DNA of 64,000 nt from Aristolochia californica (taxonomy: Eukaryota; Streptophyta; Magnoliopsida; Piperales; Aristolochiaceae): the NCBI GenBank assembly GCA_029961685.1, contig JARWKL010000013.1, positions 23,094,922 through 23,158,921 of the forward strand. The letters run 5' to 3'. A program made the translations under genes and the position numbers. Shown here piece after piece: positions 42,991-54,155 of this stretch. Each line of letters begins with the position of its first letter. The stretch's first letter is position 1. Under the pieces are notes generated by a model that ran no database searches, was not told the origin of the DNA, and saw only the letters and a list, made by a program, of their open reading frames with translations.

Positions 42991-43915
42991 TTAATAATCA
43001 CTCCACATGCTAGTCGCTATGGTATTTTGAAATTGTGCGGCTCTAATGGATTGTAATGCATGCCGCCTCTGCATGGTTGTTGATAGGTTGTTTTCATCCC
43101 CAAGATCATCGCTATCATCGCTATCTTCATCCTCATTTACACCTGCTAATCGAAGCTCATCATTCGAATCATCATCTTCCAATTCAAACATATCATTGTA
43201 ATCCTTGTTATGTATATAAGAGTGTAATACGCAACAAGCCATTACAATTTTCATCTAGATGTTATAAGAAAATGGAGGAGCGCCTTTCAACATTTGGAAT
43301 CGAGCTTTTAAAGCACCAAAAGTTCGTTCAATAGTATTCCTCTAAGATGAGTGTCTTCGATTGAATAACTCTTTATCATTTCTAGGAAGGTTGTCTCCAA
43401 ATTCTTGCAAACGATAACGAGTTCCACGATATGGAGCCAAAAATCCTGGCATATTTGCATAACCAACATCGACTAGATAATATTTACCTACAGTACAAAA
43501 TATATTCCACCTAAGATAATTGAAGATAAAATAGAACAAAATTACTACATAAAAAAATATTATTTACCTTCAGGTAAAAAGATTTTATCTCGGCGAGTCA
43601 ATGCGTCCTTCAATACATGGGAATCAGCTACTGATCCCTCCCATCCAACAAGTACATAAGTGAATTGCATGTCAAATGTACATGCTGCCATTACATTTTG
43701 TGAGAGATAGCCTTTTCTGTTCCAAAACCTTTGTTGTTCTTCAAGTGGGATGTTTGCTTTGATATGAGTTCCATCAATAGCCCCAATACAATCCTAATTA
43801 TATCATTTCAATTAATACAAAGTAACTCTAAAAATTGTTCATTAGAGGCAAGTGATGTTACCTTAAAATACGAATAAAACATTGGATTGTTTAAAACCTT
43901 CGAGTGAGTGCTTTC
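42991..43915 (-). pseudogene. PIF/Harbinger transposase (HARBI1-like nuclease)
   Basis: Minus-strand exons: 43862-43915 (KVLNNPMFYSYFK), 43568-43793 (DCIGAIDGTHIKANIPL, VGWEGSVADSHVLKDAL), and 42991-43487 (KYYLVDVGYANMPGFLAPYR, NTIERTFGALKARF, KIVMACCVLHSYI, and an acidic tail). Introns are ~70-80 bp with GT-AG ends. The DDE residues of HARBI1 proteins are visible: IDGTH, ADSHVL and the ERTFG glutamate. Two stops in exon 3 (near 43340 and 43254) and loss of the N-terminal exons by the Athila-like insertion make it dead. The domain would cut and join transposon ends. Confidence 0.85.
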
Positions 43916-44928
43916 TGATGTGAAATTTAATTACATTGGCTTTTATACCTCGCAAGCGTACGAATCGTTCATGTAATCTAGCGGGAAGCGAGGGTCATAT
44001 CCACAGGGAGGGATAAATTTTGTGTATTCTTCAGTCAACTAGCCTAACCAAATATGATGAGTTAATCTGAACTAAACACTAATTATATCCTAAATTATCA
44101 AGCAATAATCTAATTAACTACTTGCACAACAGGAAACGTCAACTCTAGATTTTACCGTGATTCGTGCCTCTCGAGCGCCACTTAACCATGAATTCGGATT
44201 CTCAATCCTTGTGTCTAGCCCCTCTCAGGTGCCTAGAGTTAATGACAGAGATAAGATTACAATAGAATGCAGAGAATCAATTTCCCATTGTGATGATGCT
44301 AAAATTATCAACTCTGGATTTTACCGTGATTCGTGCCTCTCTCGAGCACCATGTAATCACGAATCCGATTTCTGAATCCTTGCGTCTATCCCCTCTCGGG
44401 CGCATAGAGTGAAAGACAAAAATCAGATTAAAATACCAAAATCCAACCTAAATTACAATCTTACCCTAACTAGCTAATTTAATCAAATATCCGGAAAACA
44501 AATATTCGATAAACATTAATTCTCTAATAAAATTTAATAAACATTCAAAACCTAAGTTCAAACTCTAGAAAAATTAAATTACAAAATGACGGATTACTCC
44601 CCTTCTTCTTCCTCATGTTCGGGTAGCAAAGGCTCGTTCTCACGACTGCAATTTCCAGAAATTGATGGCTTCGGGTTGCAAGAGCGAGTGGCCGGAGGTA
44701 GAGACGATTTCCTGTTGTGGAACTAGTTAATTAGATTATTGCTTGATACTTTAGGATATAATTAGTGTTTAGTTCAGATTAATTCATCATATTTGGTTAG
44801 GCTAGTTGACTGAAGAATACACAAAATTCGGTCCTCCCTGTGGATATGACCCTCGCTTCTCGCTAGATTACATGAACGATTTGTACGCTTGCGAGGTATA
44901 AAAGCCGATGTAATTAAATTTCACATCA
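43916..44928 (+). repeat. 5' LTR of the Athila-like element, bounded by 205-bp inverted arms
   Basis: Left arm 43916-44120 and right arm 44724-44928 are reverse complements with few differences. They start TGATGTGAAATTT and end AAATTTCACATCA. The 603-bp middle has a separate ~110-bp direct repeat (44139-44250, 44308-44415) with 'gattttaccgtgattcgtgcct'. Likely a LTR of 1,013 bp, but the unusual arms leave open a composite origin. Confidence 0.6.
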
Positions 44929-44934
44929 AGTTTT

Positions 44935-44952
44935 TGGCACCGTTGCCGGGGA
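44935..44952 (+). other. Primer binding site (tRNA-Asp type)
   Basis: TGGCACCGTTGCCGGGGA, one base off the tRNA-Asp complementary site used by Athila elements. Six bases after the LTR end. Confidence 0.8.
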
Positions 44953-45105
44953 GGCACGTATTAAGTGTATTTCTTTGTTCTCCATGGTCTTAGGTTAGAT
45001 ATATTTATTTTTGCTTTCATAATTTTATCTTGATGATTTTGTATGGAGTTATTTTTATTTCTTCTAGTGAGTTTGTGTTTTCAGTAGTTAGTTTGTTAGT
45101 ATAAT

Positions 45106-46560
45106 TTGATAGTTAGTTTTGTTTCTTTTTGTGTTTTTATGCATGGGCGTTGCTCCTTAGGTGAACCATTAACTCCCTTTGTTGAAGAGGTAGAACATAT
45201 TTGTAGGAAAATACTAGAAGTCAAGTTAGGAGCTACCATGGCCAATCAAGGTGAACCATTACAGTTACCTGCAACAGGTGACCATAGAGCCCTGAGGGAT
45301 TATTCTATCCCATCCCACTTCACATCGCCTTCTTGCATTATATTGCCACCGACTGCTGCTGCCAGTTATGAGTTGAAATTGGGTGTGATCCAACTCCTCC
45401 CTACATTCTATGGGTTGGAGAAGGAGGACCCTTATCACCACATCAAGGAATTCTTAGATATCTGTGCGACTTTCAAATTCCAGAATTTCTCAGATGACTC
45501 TATCCGGTTAAGACTTTTTCCATTTTCACTTAAGGATAAGGCCAAGTCTTGGCTTAATTCCTTAGAGGTGGGCAACATTACTTCATGGGACACATTAGTC
45601 ATGAAATTTTTGTCTAAGTACTTTCCCAATCAGAGAACTACAACCCTCAGGAGAGAAATCTCCAACTTTATGTAGTAGGAGGGTGAACACTTTTATGAGG
45701 CTTGGGAGAAATGGAAGGATTTGATCCGTAGGTGTCCGCATCATGGGTTTGAGAAATGACATTTAGTGCAATACTTTTATCAAGGTCTTACACCCCAGGT
45801 TAGATCCATGGTAGATACAATGAGTGGTGGGAGTTTGATGGGTAAGAGTGCTACTGAGGCGTGGGACTTCTTTGAAACGTTGAGTGATCAATCTCAATAA
45901 TGGGGTTCATCATTTAATGTTGATAGGAGATCCCACGAAGCCAAAAGAGGGGGTCTCTACGAGGTTAGTGAAACACCCATGCTCATGGCCAAGATTGAGG
46001 GGTTGACCAGAAAGATTGATGCCCTTATGGTGTCCAAGAGTTCACCTGCTCCTAACCCATCTATTGTTTGTGCCATATGCTCTAGTTCATCTCATACCAC
46101 GCAAATGTGTCAATCTAGTTCATCCTACCCGGAGCTCATTGAGGACTTGAATGCAGTCCAGAATTTTTATAGACCAAACCGGAACGATCCTTTTTCGGAA
46201 ACATATAATCCGGGTTGGGCTAGGCACCCAAATTTCTCATGGTCCAAGGGCCCACAGGTTGGGGGTCCTCCAGGGTTTACTGAACACCAAGCTCCGCGCC
46301 CACACTTCACTCAACAGCCATTGATTCCACAAAAACCTTCACTTGAAGATACACTTCAATTATTCATGCAGAATACACAGTACTCCATTGCTAAATTTGA
46401 AATGCAAGTGAGTCAGTTGGCCAGCCACATGAGTGAATAGGCACAAAATAGACTCCCAAGCCAAACCATTCCTACCCCCAAAAGCACTTATGAGAGTGGG
46501 TCGAATTCCAATCCCCACCACGAGCAAGCCAAAGCCATAACCACCCTTAGGAGTGGTCAT
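45106..46560 (+). pseudogene. Athila-like gag
   Basis: An open frame of 189 codons from 45106, with the more Athila-like start MANQGEPLQLPATGDHRALRD at 45238. It continues FTSPSCIILPPTAAASYELK, FYGLEKEDPYHHIKEFLDIC, then SLKDKAKSWLNSLEVGNITSW and KFLSKYFPNQRTTTLRREIS. A stop at 45673 and others at ~45760 and 45898 break it. Zinc knuckle CAICSSSSHTTQMC (CX2CX4HX4C) near 46075-46115. Confidence 0.85.
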
Positions 46561-47372
46561 GAGTTGAACAGTGGGGTAGGGACCACTAAGTCTAAGGAGT
46601 CAAAGGATGACAATGGGGACACATCATTGAGTGAAGAACCTCCAAGTTCTTCACAAACAGTGAGGCAGATCCCTAACCAAGTCCCACCAGCTCCTTATCT
46701 GCAGAGGTTATCGGGCCCACCTAGGAAAGGAGATAGCATGCATGAAATGTTGGAACTATGTAGTAAGGTTCACATTAACATTCTACTTCTTGATGCTATT
46801 AGGCAAGTCCCTGCTTATGCCTGATTTTTGAAAGACCTTTGTACACAGAAGAGAAAACATCATGTTAACAAAAAAGGTCTTTCTTACTGAGAATGTAAGC
46901 TCAATTCTGAAGCACAACACTCCTCCTAAAGTTAAAGATCCTGGATGCCCCACAATTTCATGTGTCATTGGTGAACATACCATCCAGAGAGCTCTTCTTG
47001 ACTTAGAGGCAAGTGTGAATTTGCTTTCTTTCTTTGTGTACCAATAATTAGGTTTGGGGGAATTGAAACCTACCCCCATCACACTTCAACTAGCTGACCG
47101 TTCTGTCAAGATACCACGAGGAATAGTTGAAGATGTTTTGATAAAAGTAGACAAATTTCTGTTCCCAGTTGATTTCATTGTTCTTGATACAGAACCAATA
47201 GTCAATGTGACCAACCAAATTCCTGTCATCCTAGGACGTCCCTTCTTAGCAACATCTAATGCTGTCATTCATTGTAAAAGTGGTGAGTTGGAGCTATCTT
47301 TTGAAAATTTTAAGGTCTCGTTGAATGTGTTTAACGCCGAGCACCATCCACTTGAGTCTGATGATCTGAGTC
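46561..47372 (+). pseudogene. Athila-like protease region
   Basis: 46561-46824 reads LNSGVGTTKSKESKDDNGDT. 47054-47419 reads LKPTPITLQLADRSVKIPRG, VDFIVLDTEPIVNVTNQIPV and ILGRPFLATSNAVI, the aspartic protease C-terminal half (P.ILGRPFL.T). The catalytic D(L/S)GA(S) region near 47000 reads LDLEASVNLL, where the family has DLGASVNLMP, so the glycine is lost. Interrupted by the solo LTR at 47373. Confidence 0.75.
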
Positions 47373-48261
47373 TGTTATGGTCCCTAGCCATGGATCTAGT
47401 AACGGCGAGATACTGGTGAATCCAGCACGTTACAAGGTTTTTAAACACTATAAGGAACCAAGAATCTCGTCTCCAACCACTGTTCATGCAGGTAAGTTGA
47501 AAACATAATCCCTTTTGTCTAACATATGGATTTAACCGCTAATCACGCAGGTAAATTAAAACAGAATTCTAACCTGCTGTACTTAAGAAAATAGAATCTC
47601 AAGTTACCTCTTTGAATGAATTCGGAACTCCTCCTCAGCTCAGATTCAGAACTCCTCTTTAGCCCAAAATTCGGAACTCCTCTGCCTAGAATTCGGAACT
47701 CCTTAGCACCAAATTCGGAACTCCTCTGCCCAGAATTCGGAACTCCTCCTCAGCTCAGATTCGGAAGTCCTCTTCAACCCAAAATTCGGAACTCCTCTGC
47801 CCAGAATTCGGAACTCCCAACCAGCAACAAGAACCCATCCTCCTTACTGGGTAGACTCACGTCAAGACCTCTCCTTTTCTGGAATTTTCGTGGAAGAGAT
47901 GACCTTCTCTTGCAGCTGGAAAGAGAAAGGTAATTCCTCTTCCTTTTCCTTCCAAGATCTCCTCAAAGACTCCCCAATGGATGCAGCAAACCCCCAAGAG
48001 AGTTCACACCAAGAACCCTAGAATAGAGAGCCTAGAAGGAACCTAAATTACCCTAGTTTATGCTAATTCCGAACTTGCTTTATTTCCCCATCTTTACCCC
48101 TTAAATAGGGTAATTAACATCAACAAAGGTTAGGGTTATAAAACCCAATTCTACCTCTACCTTTAAGTCTTATTACAAATCAATAAAATTCGAAATTAAA
48201 AGCAACATAAATAATAAAAGTAAAGTAGATGACTCAGTCTTATTGAGTTCATAACAGAGTC
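47368..48261 (-). mobile_element. Solo LTR inside Athila-like pol
   Basis: 884 bp from TGTTATGG (47373) to CATAACA (48256), flanked by a perfect 5-bp duplication GAGTC (47368-47372, 48257-48261). The TGTTATGGTCCC end, the order 'accctag' then 'ccccttaaatagggt', and the inverted ends match the 5' LTR at 3809-4196, so it belongs to the same superfamily and lies in minus orientation. No internal part remains; it arose by LTR-LTR recombination. One pol frame runs directly from the base before the LTR into the base after the duplication. Confidence 0.9.
47616..47820. repeat. Tandem array of 'attcggaactcctc' units
   Basis: Nine copies of ATTCGGAACTCC-like cores at 21-28 bp spacing within the solo LTR; two slightly longer units repeat as pairs. 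Confidence 0.8.
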
Positions 48262-49530
48262 CTGCATTTAAGATAGAGACTGTTATGCTTAATGACGAAT
48301 CCACTATTGAATCTTTTGAGTCTTACATAACAACTTTAGACATGGACTATTTTGATGAGGAAACATATTTTCGAGAGGTTGACTCTTTACTCAGTTCTGT
48401 ACCTCTGTTGGAGGAAGCTTATGAGGTTGTCACAACTGATCATGTACAGGATCTTCATCTTGACATGGACAAACCTCTTGAAACTTCCAAGCTAGATCTT
48501 AAGCCACTTCCTCCCACGTTGAAGTATGCATTCTTGGGGACCATGAACTCATTGCCAGTCATTATTGCCTCTGATTTGAGTACTGAGCAGGAGGAACAAT
48601 TGACTGAAATTTTACAAGCACACAGAGAGGCATTGGGGTGGACTCTTGATGCCTTAAAAGGGATTAGCCCCTCCATATGCATGTATCGTATTCATTTGGA
48701 GGAGGGGATTAAAGCCTCACGTGAGATGCAACGTAGGTTAAATCCCCATATGCTGGAGGTTGTGAGAGAATAAGTCATCAAGTTGCTTGTGACATGAATC
48801 ATTTACCCTATTTCTGATAGCACCTGGGTGAGTCCAATTCAAGTTGTCCCTAAGAAAAGGGGGATAACGATAATGAAAAATGAGAGTGGTGAATTGATTC
48901 CCACAAGAACTACAACCAAGTGGCGTGTCTACATTGACTATAGAAAACTTAATCCCGCCACTAGGATGGATCACTTCCCTCTACCTTTCATTGATCAGGT
49001 GCTAGAGTGATTGGCCGACCACAATTTTTATTGCTTCTTAGATGGATACTCCGGCTACAATCAAATTCCCATTGCTCCAGAAGACCAGGAAAAGACCACA
49101 TTCACGTGTCCGTTTGGCACCTATGCTTACAGTCGCATGCCTTATGGTTTATGCCTTGCTTCCAACGGTGCATGATGAGTATCTTTTCTGACATGATTGG
49201 TGACTTTTTAGAGATCTTTATGGATGGCTTTTATGTGTTTGGCTCTAGTTTTGTGACATGTTTGCACAATCTTTCACTTGTATTGTCCCGTTGCATTAAG
49301 TCCAATTTAGTCTTGAATTGGGAGAAATGCCTCTTCATGATAAAAGAAGGAATTGTTTTAGGACATGTAGTGTCTGAGCGGGGTGTAGAATTGGACAAAG
49401 CCAAGGTTGACCTAATTGCCAATCTGCCACCACCTACTTCTGTGAAGGGGTTGCATTCTTTCCTTGGCCATGCTGGGTTCTATAGGCGCTTCATTAAGGA
49501 CTTTAGCAAAATTTCTCGTCCTTAGACGAA
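48262..49530 (+). pseudogene. Athila-like reverse transcriptase
   Basis: 48285-48773: LNDESTIESFESY, LTEILQAHREALGWTLDALK, GISPSICMYRIHLEEG. Then WVSPIQVVPKKRGITIMKNE, RVYIDYRKLNPATRMDHFPL, FLDGYSGYNQIPIAPEDQEK, TFTCPFGTYAYSRMPYGLC. Next EIFMDGFYVFG: the family has FMDDF, so one catalytic Asp is lost. Stops at 48773, 48799, 49010 and 49172 among others. Confidence 0.85.
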
Positions 49531-50060
49531 TTTGCTTGCTCAAGATGTTGCTTTTGCCTTTGATGATGCTTGTATTCATGCTTTTGAGACACTGAAGAAA
49601 TGTTTGTCCACTGCACCCATTGTCCAACCCCCTACTTGGTCTTTGCCTTTTGAGTTGATGTGTGATGCCTTTAATTATGCATTGGGGGCTATTTTGGGGT
49701 AAAAGACGGATAAAATTTCTTGTGTCATTCAGTATGCTAGCCGCACTCTTCATGTTGTTCAATTGAATTACACTACCACTGAGAAGGAGTTGCTAGCTGT
49801 TGTGTTTGCCTTGAACAAATTCAGATCATATCTGTTAGGGTCAAAGGTTATAGTGTTCACTGATCATTCTGCTTTGAAGTACTTATTATCCATCAAGGAC
49901 ACTAAACCCCGTTTGATCAGATGGATCTTGCAATTGCAAGAATTTGACCTTGAGATTCGAGATAAGAAGGGTTGTGAGAATGTTGTTGCTGATCATCTAT
50001 CTAGGATCTGTGTAGCACCTCAGGAAGGATCCCTTCCTTTAAATGATTCCTTCCCTGATG
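49531..50060 (+). pseudogene. Athila-like RNase H
   Basis: LPFELMCDAFNYALGAILG, then 49763-50060: [40 protein letters not shown] and [10 protein letters not shown] stop lies after GAILG near 49701, so the frame is broken. Confidence 0.85.
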
Positions 50061-50189
50061 AACAACTTCTCCAAGTATCCCAGTTGCCTTGGTTTGCTGA
50101 CATAGTCAACTATCTTATAACTCGTAAGATTCCTGATTATTGGAGTAAACAAGATCAGTTGAAATTCTTTTCCCAAGTCAAACATTTTT

Positions 50190-51389
50190 TTTTGGGATGA
50201 CCCTTATTTGTTCAATGTGTGTCCTGACCAAGTCATTAGGCATTGTGTACCTGAGCAAGACTTTGCCAACATTCTTGAATTTTGTCATTCCCACTCATGT
50301 GGTGGACATTTTGGTGCTAGAAAGACCGCAGCTAAAGTCATTGAATGTGGTTTTTATTGGCCTTTATTATTTAGAGATGCCCATGAGTTTTGTCGTGTGT
50401 GTGATAGATGCCAACGGACTAGTTGTTTGTCTAGGAAGAACATGATGCCTCTTAACCCCGTTCTTATTGTTGAATTGTTTGATGTGTGGGGTATTGACTT
50501 CATGGGTCCTTTTCCTGTCTCATTCGGCTATCAATACATCATTGTTGCTGTTGAATATATCTCTAGATGGATTGAAGCTATTGCATGTAAGACAAATGAT
50601 CACAAAGTGGTGGTAAAGTTTTTAAAAGAAAACATCTTTAATTGGTTTGGCACCCTGAGAGCGATCATCAGTGATGGGGGATCTCATTTTTGTAACAGAG
50701 CATTTGAGACCTTGTTGAAGAAATACTCCATCACTCATCGGGTGTCCACTCCGTACCACCCGCAAACTTGTGGTCAAGTGGAAATCTCTTATAGGGAGAT
50801 CAAACGAATTTTGGAGAAGTCGGTTCGCTTTGATAGGAAAGATTGGTCCACTCGATTGGACGATGCTTTATAGGCCTATCGAACCGCTTATAAGACTCCT
50901 ATTGGGAAGTCTCCATTTCGCCTAGTGTTTGGCAAAACATGTCATCTACCTGTTGAGCTTGAGCATAGAGCTTATTGGGCCATTAAGGCTTTGAATTTTG
51001 ATTTGACTCAAGCGGGTGAGGAGAGAAAATTGCAATTGAATGTGTTGGAGGAGATACGTCATGATGCTTATGAGAATGCCAAGCTGTATAAGGAGCGAAC
51101 AAAGCTTTTACATGATAAATCTATTTTTCACAAGTCTTTTACTGTTGGGCAGAATGGTTTACTTCATAACTCACGATTGCATTTGTTTCCAGGGAAGCTG
51201 AGATCCAGGTGGTCCGGTCCATTTGAGGTTACACAAGTGTTTTCCCATGGCGCTATTGAGATCCACAATCATGGAGACGGGTCGGTCTTCAAAGTTAACA
51301 GTCAGAGGCTCAAACCGTATCGTAAAAATGTCCCCACACCGGAGGAGGTGATGGTGATTTTCTTGGAGGAACCTGTCCTTTCATCTTGA
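50190..51389 (+). pseudogene. Athila-like integrase
   Basis: [20 protein letters not shown] and [11 protein letters not shown] (HHCC). Core: [55 protein letters not shown]-terminal: [46 protein letters not shown]. The three acidic catalytic residues are visible. A stop at 50871 and one frame change near 50200. Confidence 0.9.
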
Positions 51390-53490
51390 CTGCGTCAGAG
51401 TCTTGCTTATGACTATAAACTTAGCACATTGTGGGCAATCCCCACGTTTCTATCCCTTTGTACATTACAGTTTTTATTTTTGGTTTATTCATTCTTATTG
51501 GGATAACCTTGGGTGTACTCTGGTCTTGATTGATTGGAGGTCCCCCGACGATGCCGGCCCCGTCATGGACTCGGGGTACTCTCTTGGCGGCTGAGTTCAT
51601 AAATGGTTCCGGTAGTCGATGACCAGACTTTTGGTCCCTAGTTTGAGAGGTCTGTACTCAAACAACCATTCTGGGATTGACCAGTTCGATCTTGAAGTAT
51701 TGAATGAAAACCTTATGGTGAGTAACTCAAGGACTTGTGTTCAGCGCGTGATTCCTGCTGCCTTCAGTGGCCAGTCACACGGAGATTTCTTCAAAGTGTG
51801 ATGTGGGATAGCGGTTTCATCTACGGATGATTACCTATGGGTACAACTGATACGAGTAAACCTTCTTCGAGGGAGACTATGTATCATTCCTGGGGGTCTT
51901 TATTGACTCTTCAGTAATATTGTTGATGACCAAACACATATGGTCCCACCTATGGATTTAGGAGCTCTGAGGGAGCTTAACCCTTACTCTGCTAGGGTAT
52001 AACTAGCTAAGTTGTGAGTCAACTGGAGTAGTAGCTACTAGACGAGAAGACTGGCACCAGAACCGACGTTAAAGCCAACAATAAACTGTCTAGTAAAGCA
52101 GATATTTTAGTGATTGTTAGTTGGTTCGTTTGATGATGTGTCATGCTCTAGGTTTGGGGGTGTTTGCTGATATCTCTTTTCCTCGCACCGTTTTGGCTTT
52201 GCTTTACTTCTTGTGTGCCAATGGAGCATGTGGTTTCCATGAGTTTTATTATTCTTTAGATGTTATTCCTTTTTGTAGTCGTTCTGGTATTTTAACTTTT
52301 CCCCATTGAGGACAATGTCAGGTTTAGGTTTGGGTGGGGGGGGGGGGAACGACTCTTTTATGTCTTAGCAATGATTTTCTTTTGATTTTTGTTCGTGGTT
52401 TTCAAATTACTCCTCTTAGTATGTGGTTAACTTTAGTAGAGTTAAAATAAGTTGCTCAAATGAGTTTCAAATTTTTTCGTAAAACTGTGTAGAATATGCC
52501 TATTAGAAATCTGATATTATTTGTTGTGATCCATGGGAATTCAGTGGGATAACTTACTATTGCATTAGACTTGGAACTTAGTTGCAAAAGAGAACATGTA
52601 AATCTAGTGTTGATCTATGTTAGTCTGAATAGTCTTGTATGCCTATTTGATCTTATTCTTTTTTATATCTCAGTGAAATTCCTTGTTGTAATGTATGAAT
52701 GCAAATGGAAATGCTCTTGCTTGCAAAAGACAGATAACCTCAGAAATAGCCTGGACAAACCCAGGGACATGCACCAGAACAGTCAGTTACTTAAAAATAA
52801 GTGCATGTGCAGTGAAGACGAATACAAAATGGTGGTAATACCAAAAGTATTCAGTGAAACAAAAATTACGCTGGTAATAGCGAAAATGCGCTGGTAATAG
52901 TGAAGAATGGGTTTAAATTTGGAAGCAATGAGTTTCCTTAACTTTGATGATGAATTGTAAGTTGAAAGAAGTTGCAGGTCAAGATTGAAATTTGTATACT
53001 CCTTTTGTGAGATTGTCAGACAACAGGCTTACTCTACTATTTTCTCTTAATTGTGATGTGACCAGGATTTTATTGTTATTTGTTGCCTCTTTGTTCTCTT
53101 GAAGTAATTGCTTATGGGTCACATTGGTTCAGGTGGAGTAACAATGAGTGTATTTGGATTGATAATGTGTTATATTTTACACAGATTTTCAAATTGAGCA
53201 AGGTTTCAAATGATTTTCAGATATTTTACGATACTAAGTGTTAGTCATATGCTAATGAGGTGTAAATTTACTTCAGTTTTCTTTTTATATTGTTGAGTTA
53301 GATGAATTTTGTGGGTAAATTCCATGCAAACCCTCATGAGACACAACTCGTCCACTACCGTCAAGTAGGGGTTTAACGGCTTGTTGCATACGCTAAATGC
53401 AATCGTGTTCCCTACGAAACTGGTATTTTATTTTCCTAGGCTTAATTTTGGTTCTATTGTTGTTTTGCTAGGGACTAGCAAAGATTTAGG
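51390..53490. other. 3' non-coding part of the Athila-like element
   Basis: No env-like frame of convincing length. A G-run (52334-52347) follows 'gacaatgtcaggtttaggtttgggt', a typical Athila/Tat motif. A second such tract 'tttaggtttgggggag' lies at 53485-53500. Confidence 0.5.
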
Positions 53491-54006
53491 TTTGGGGGAG
53501 TGATAGATGCCAGATTCTGACATAAGAACTAGGTTAATTAATAGAATAACCCTTATAATTGTGTTATAGGTGGTTATTTATCGGTTTTCAAACGAAATGT
53601 GCATTTATTGAATTTGGCATTAATCACTATCTATATTGCATATTTTTCTCTCCTGAATTATATTTCATTGCTTTTAGGGTTTATTTCTTCCTGAAATGAT
53701 TTTTATGGATTCAATTATGGAATTTCAGGAGAATTTTGGTGGAGAAGGAGATATTTACCAAAATGCCATTAGTGAAAAACAGTGATTTTTAGGGTAACAA
53801 CGTTTTGAAGGAAGAGGGAGCTCGAGGGGTAAAAAAAGGGGAGGCCACCGACCGAAAGAAGGGGAGACCCGAGAGGATTTCCAGCCGTCGTTCCACGATT
53901 TTTGCCTGAGAGAATGAAGTGATGTAATTTCACTTCAATTCATTCTACACTAACGTCAACTTTAAATGAACTAGGTAATGCGGGGGAATTCATTCCACTT
54001 CATTGT
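53491..54006 (+). repeat. Purine tract and start of a 3' LTR, then Harbinger end
   Basis: TTTGGGGGAG precedes TGATAGATGCCAG (53501), as expected for an LTR start. No partner for this start is found on the 5' side. After ~53925 the sequence resembles the Harbinger terminus, so the 3' LTR may be truncated near there. Confidence 0.4.
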
Positions 54007-54015
54007 GGACGAACC

Positions 54016-54016
<1 letters not shown>

Positions 54017-54052
<36 letters not shown>
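54017..54052. repeat. Poly-C run of 36
   Basis: An uninterrupted run of C, rare in plant DNA and liable to be a sequencing or assembly artefact or a misjoined end. Confidence 0.9.
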
Positions 54053-54155
54053 ACAAAGAGTCGTATTATGCTTAATTGAAAAACCAGTGATCCTTGCTAC
54101 TTAGTCATTTGTTGACTTGTTAAGTATCTGTACGTTGTATTGCTAGAAGTCCCGT

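Larger units (their letters stand above)
43916..53500 (+). mobile_element. Athila-like Ty3 retrotransposon, interrupted by a solo LTR
   Basis: Plus-strand element: 5' LTR ending at 44928, tRNA-Asp-type primer site, gag, protease, reverse transcriptase, RNase H, integrase, a 2.1 kb 3' non-coding part and a purine tract at 53491-53500. The gag and integrase style, primer site and long 3' region fit Athila/Tat. No chromodomain. The 3' LTR after 53501 does not align to the 5' LTR, so one is replaced or truncated. Multiple stops, and the RT catalytic motif reads MDG. Confidence 0.85.
42054..54006 (-). mobile_element. PIF/Harbinger-type DNA transposon, interrupted
   Basis: The left terminus GTCCACAATGAATTGAA (near 42056) recurs inverted at 53985-54006 (TTCATTGTGGAC), which suggests terminal inverted repeats of one element. 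Transposase exons lie at 42991-43915. The Athila-like element starting at 43916 splits it. TTA flanks the left end; the expected matching triplet on the right is not seen (GAA before the poly-C run). The link between the two ends is therefore tentative. Confidence 0.4.
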
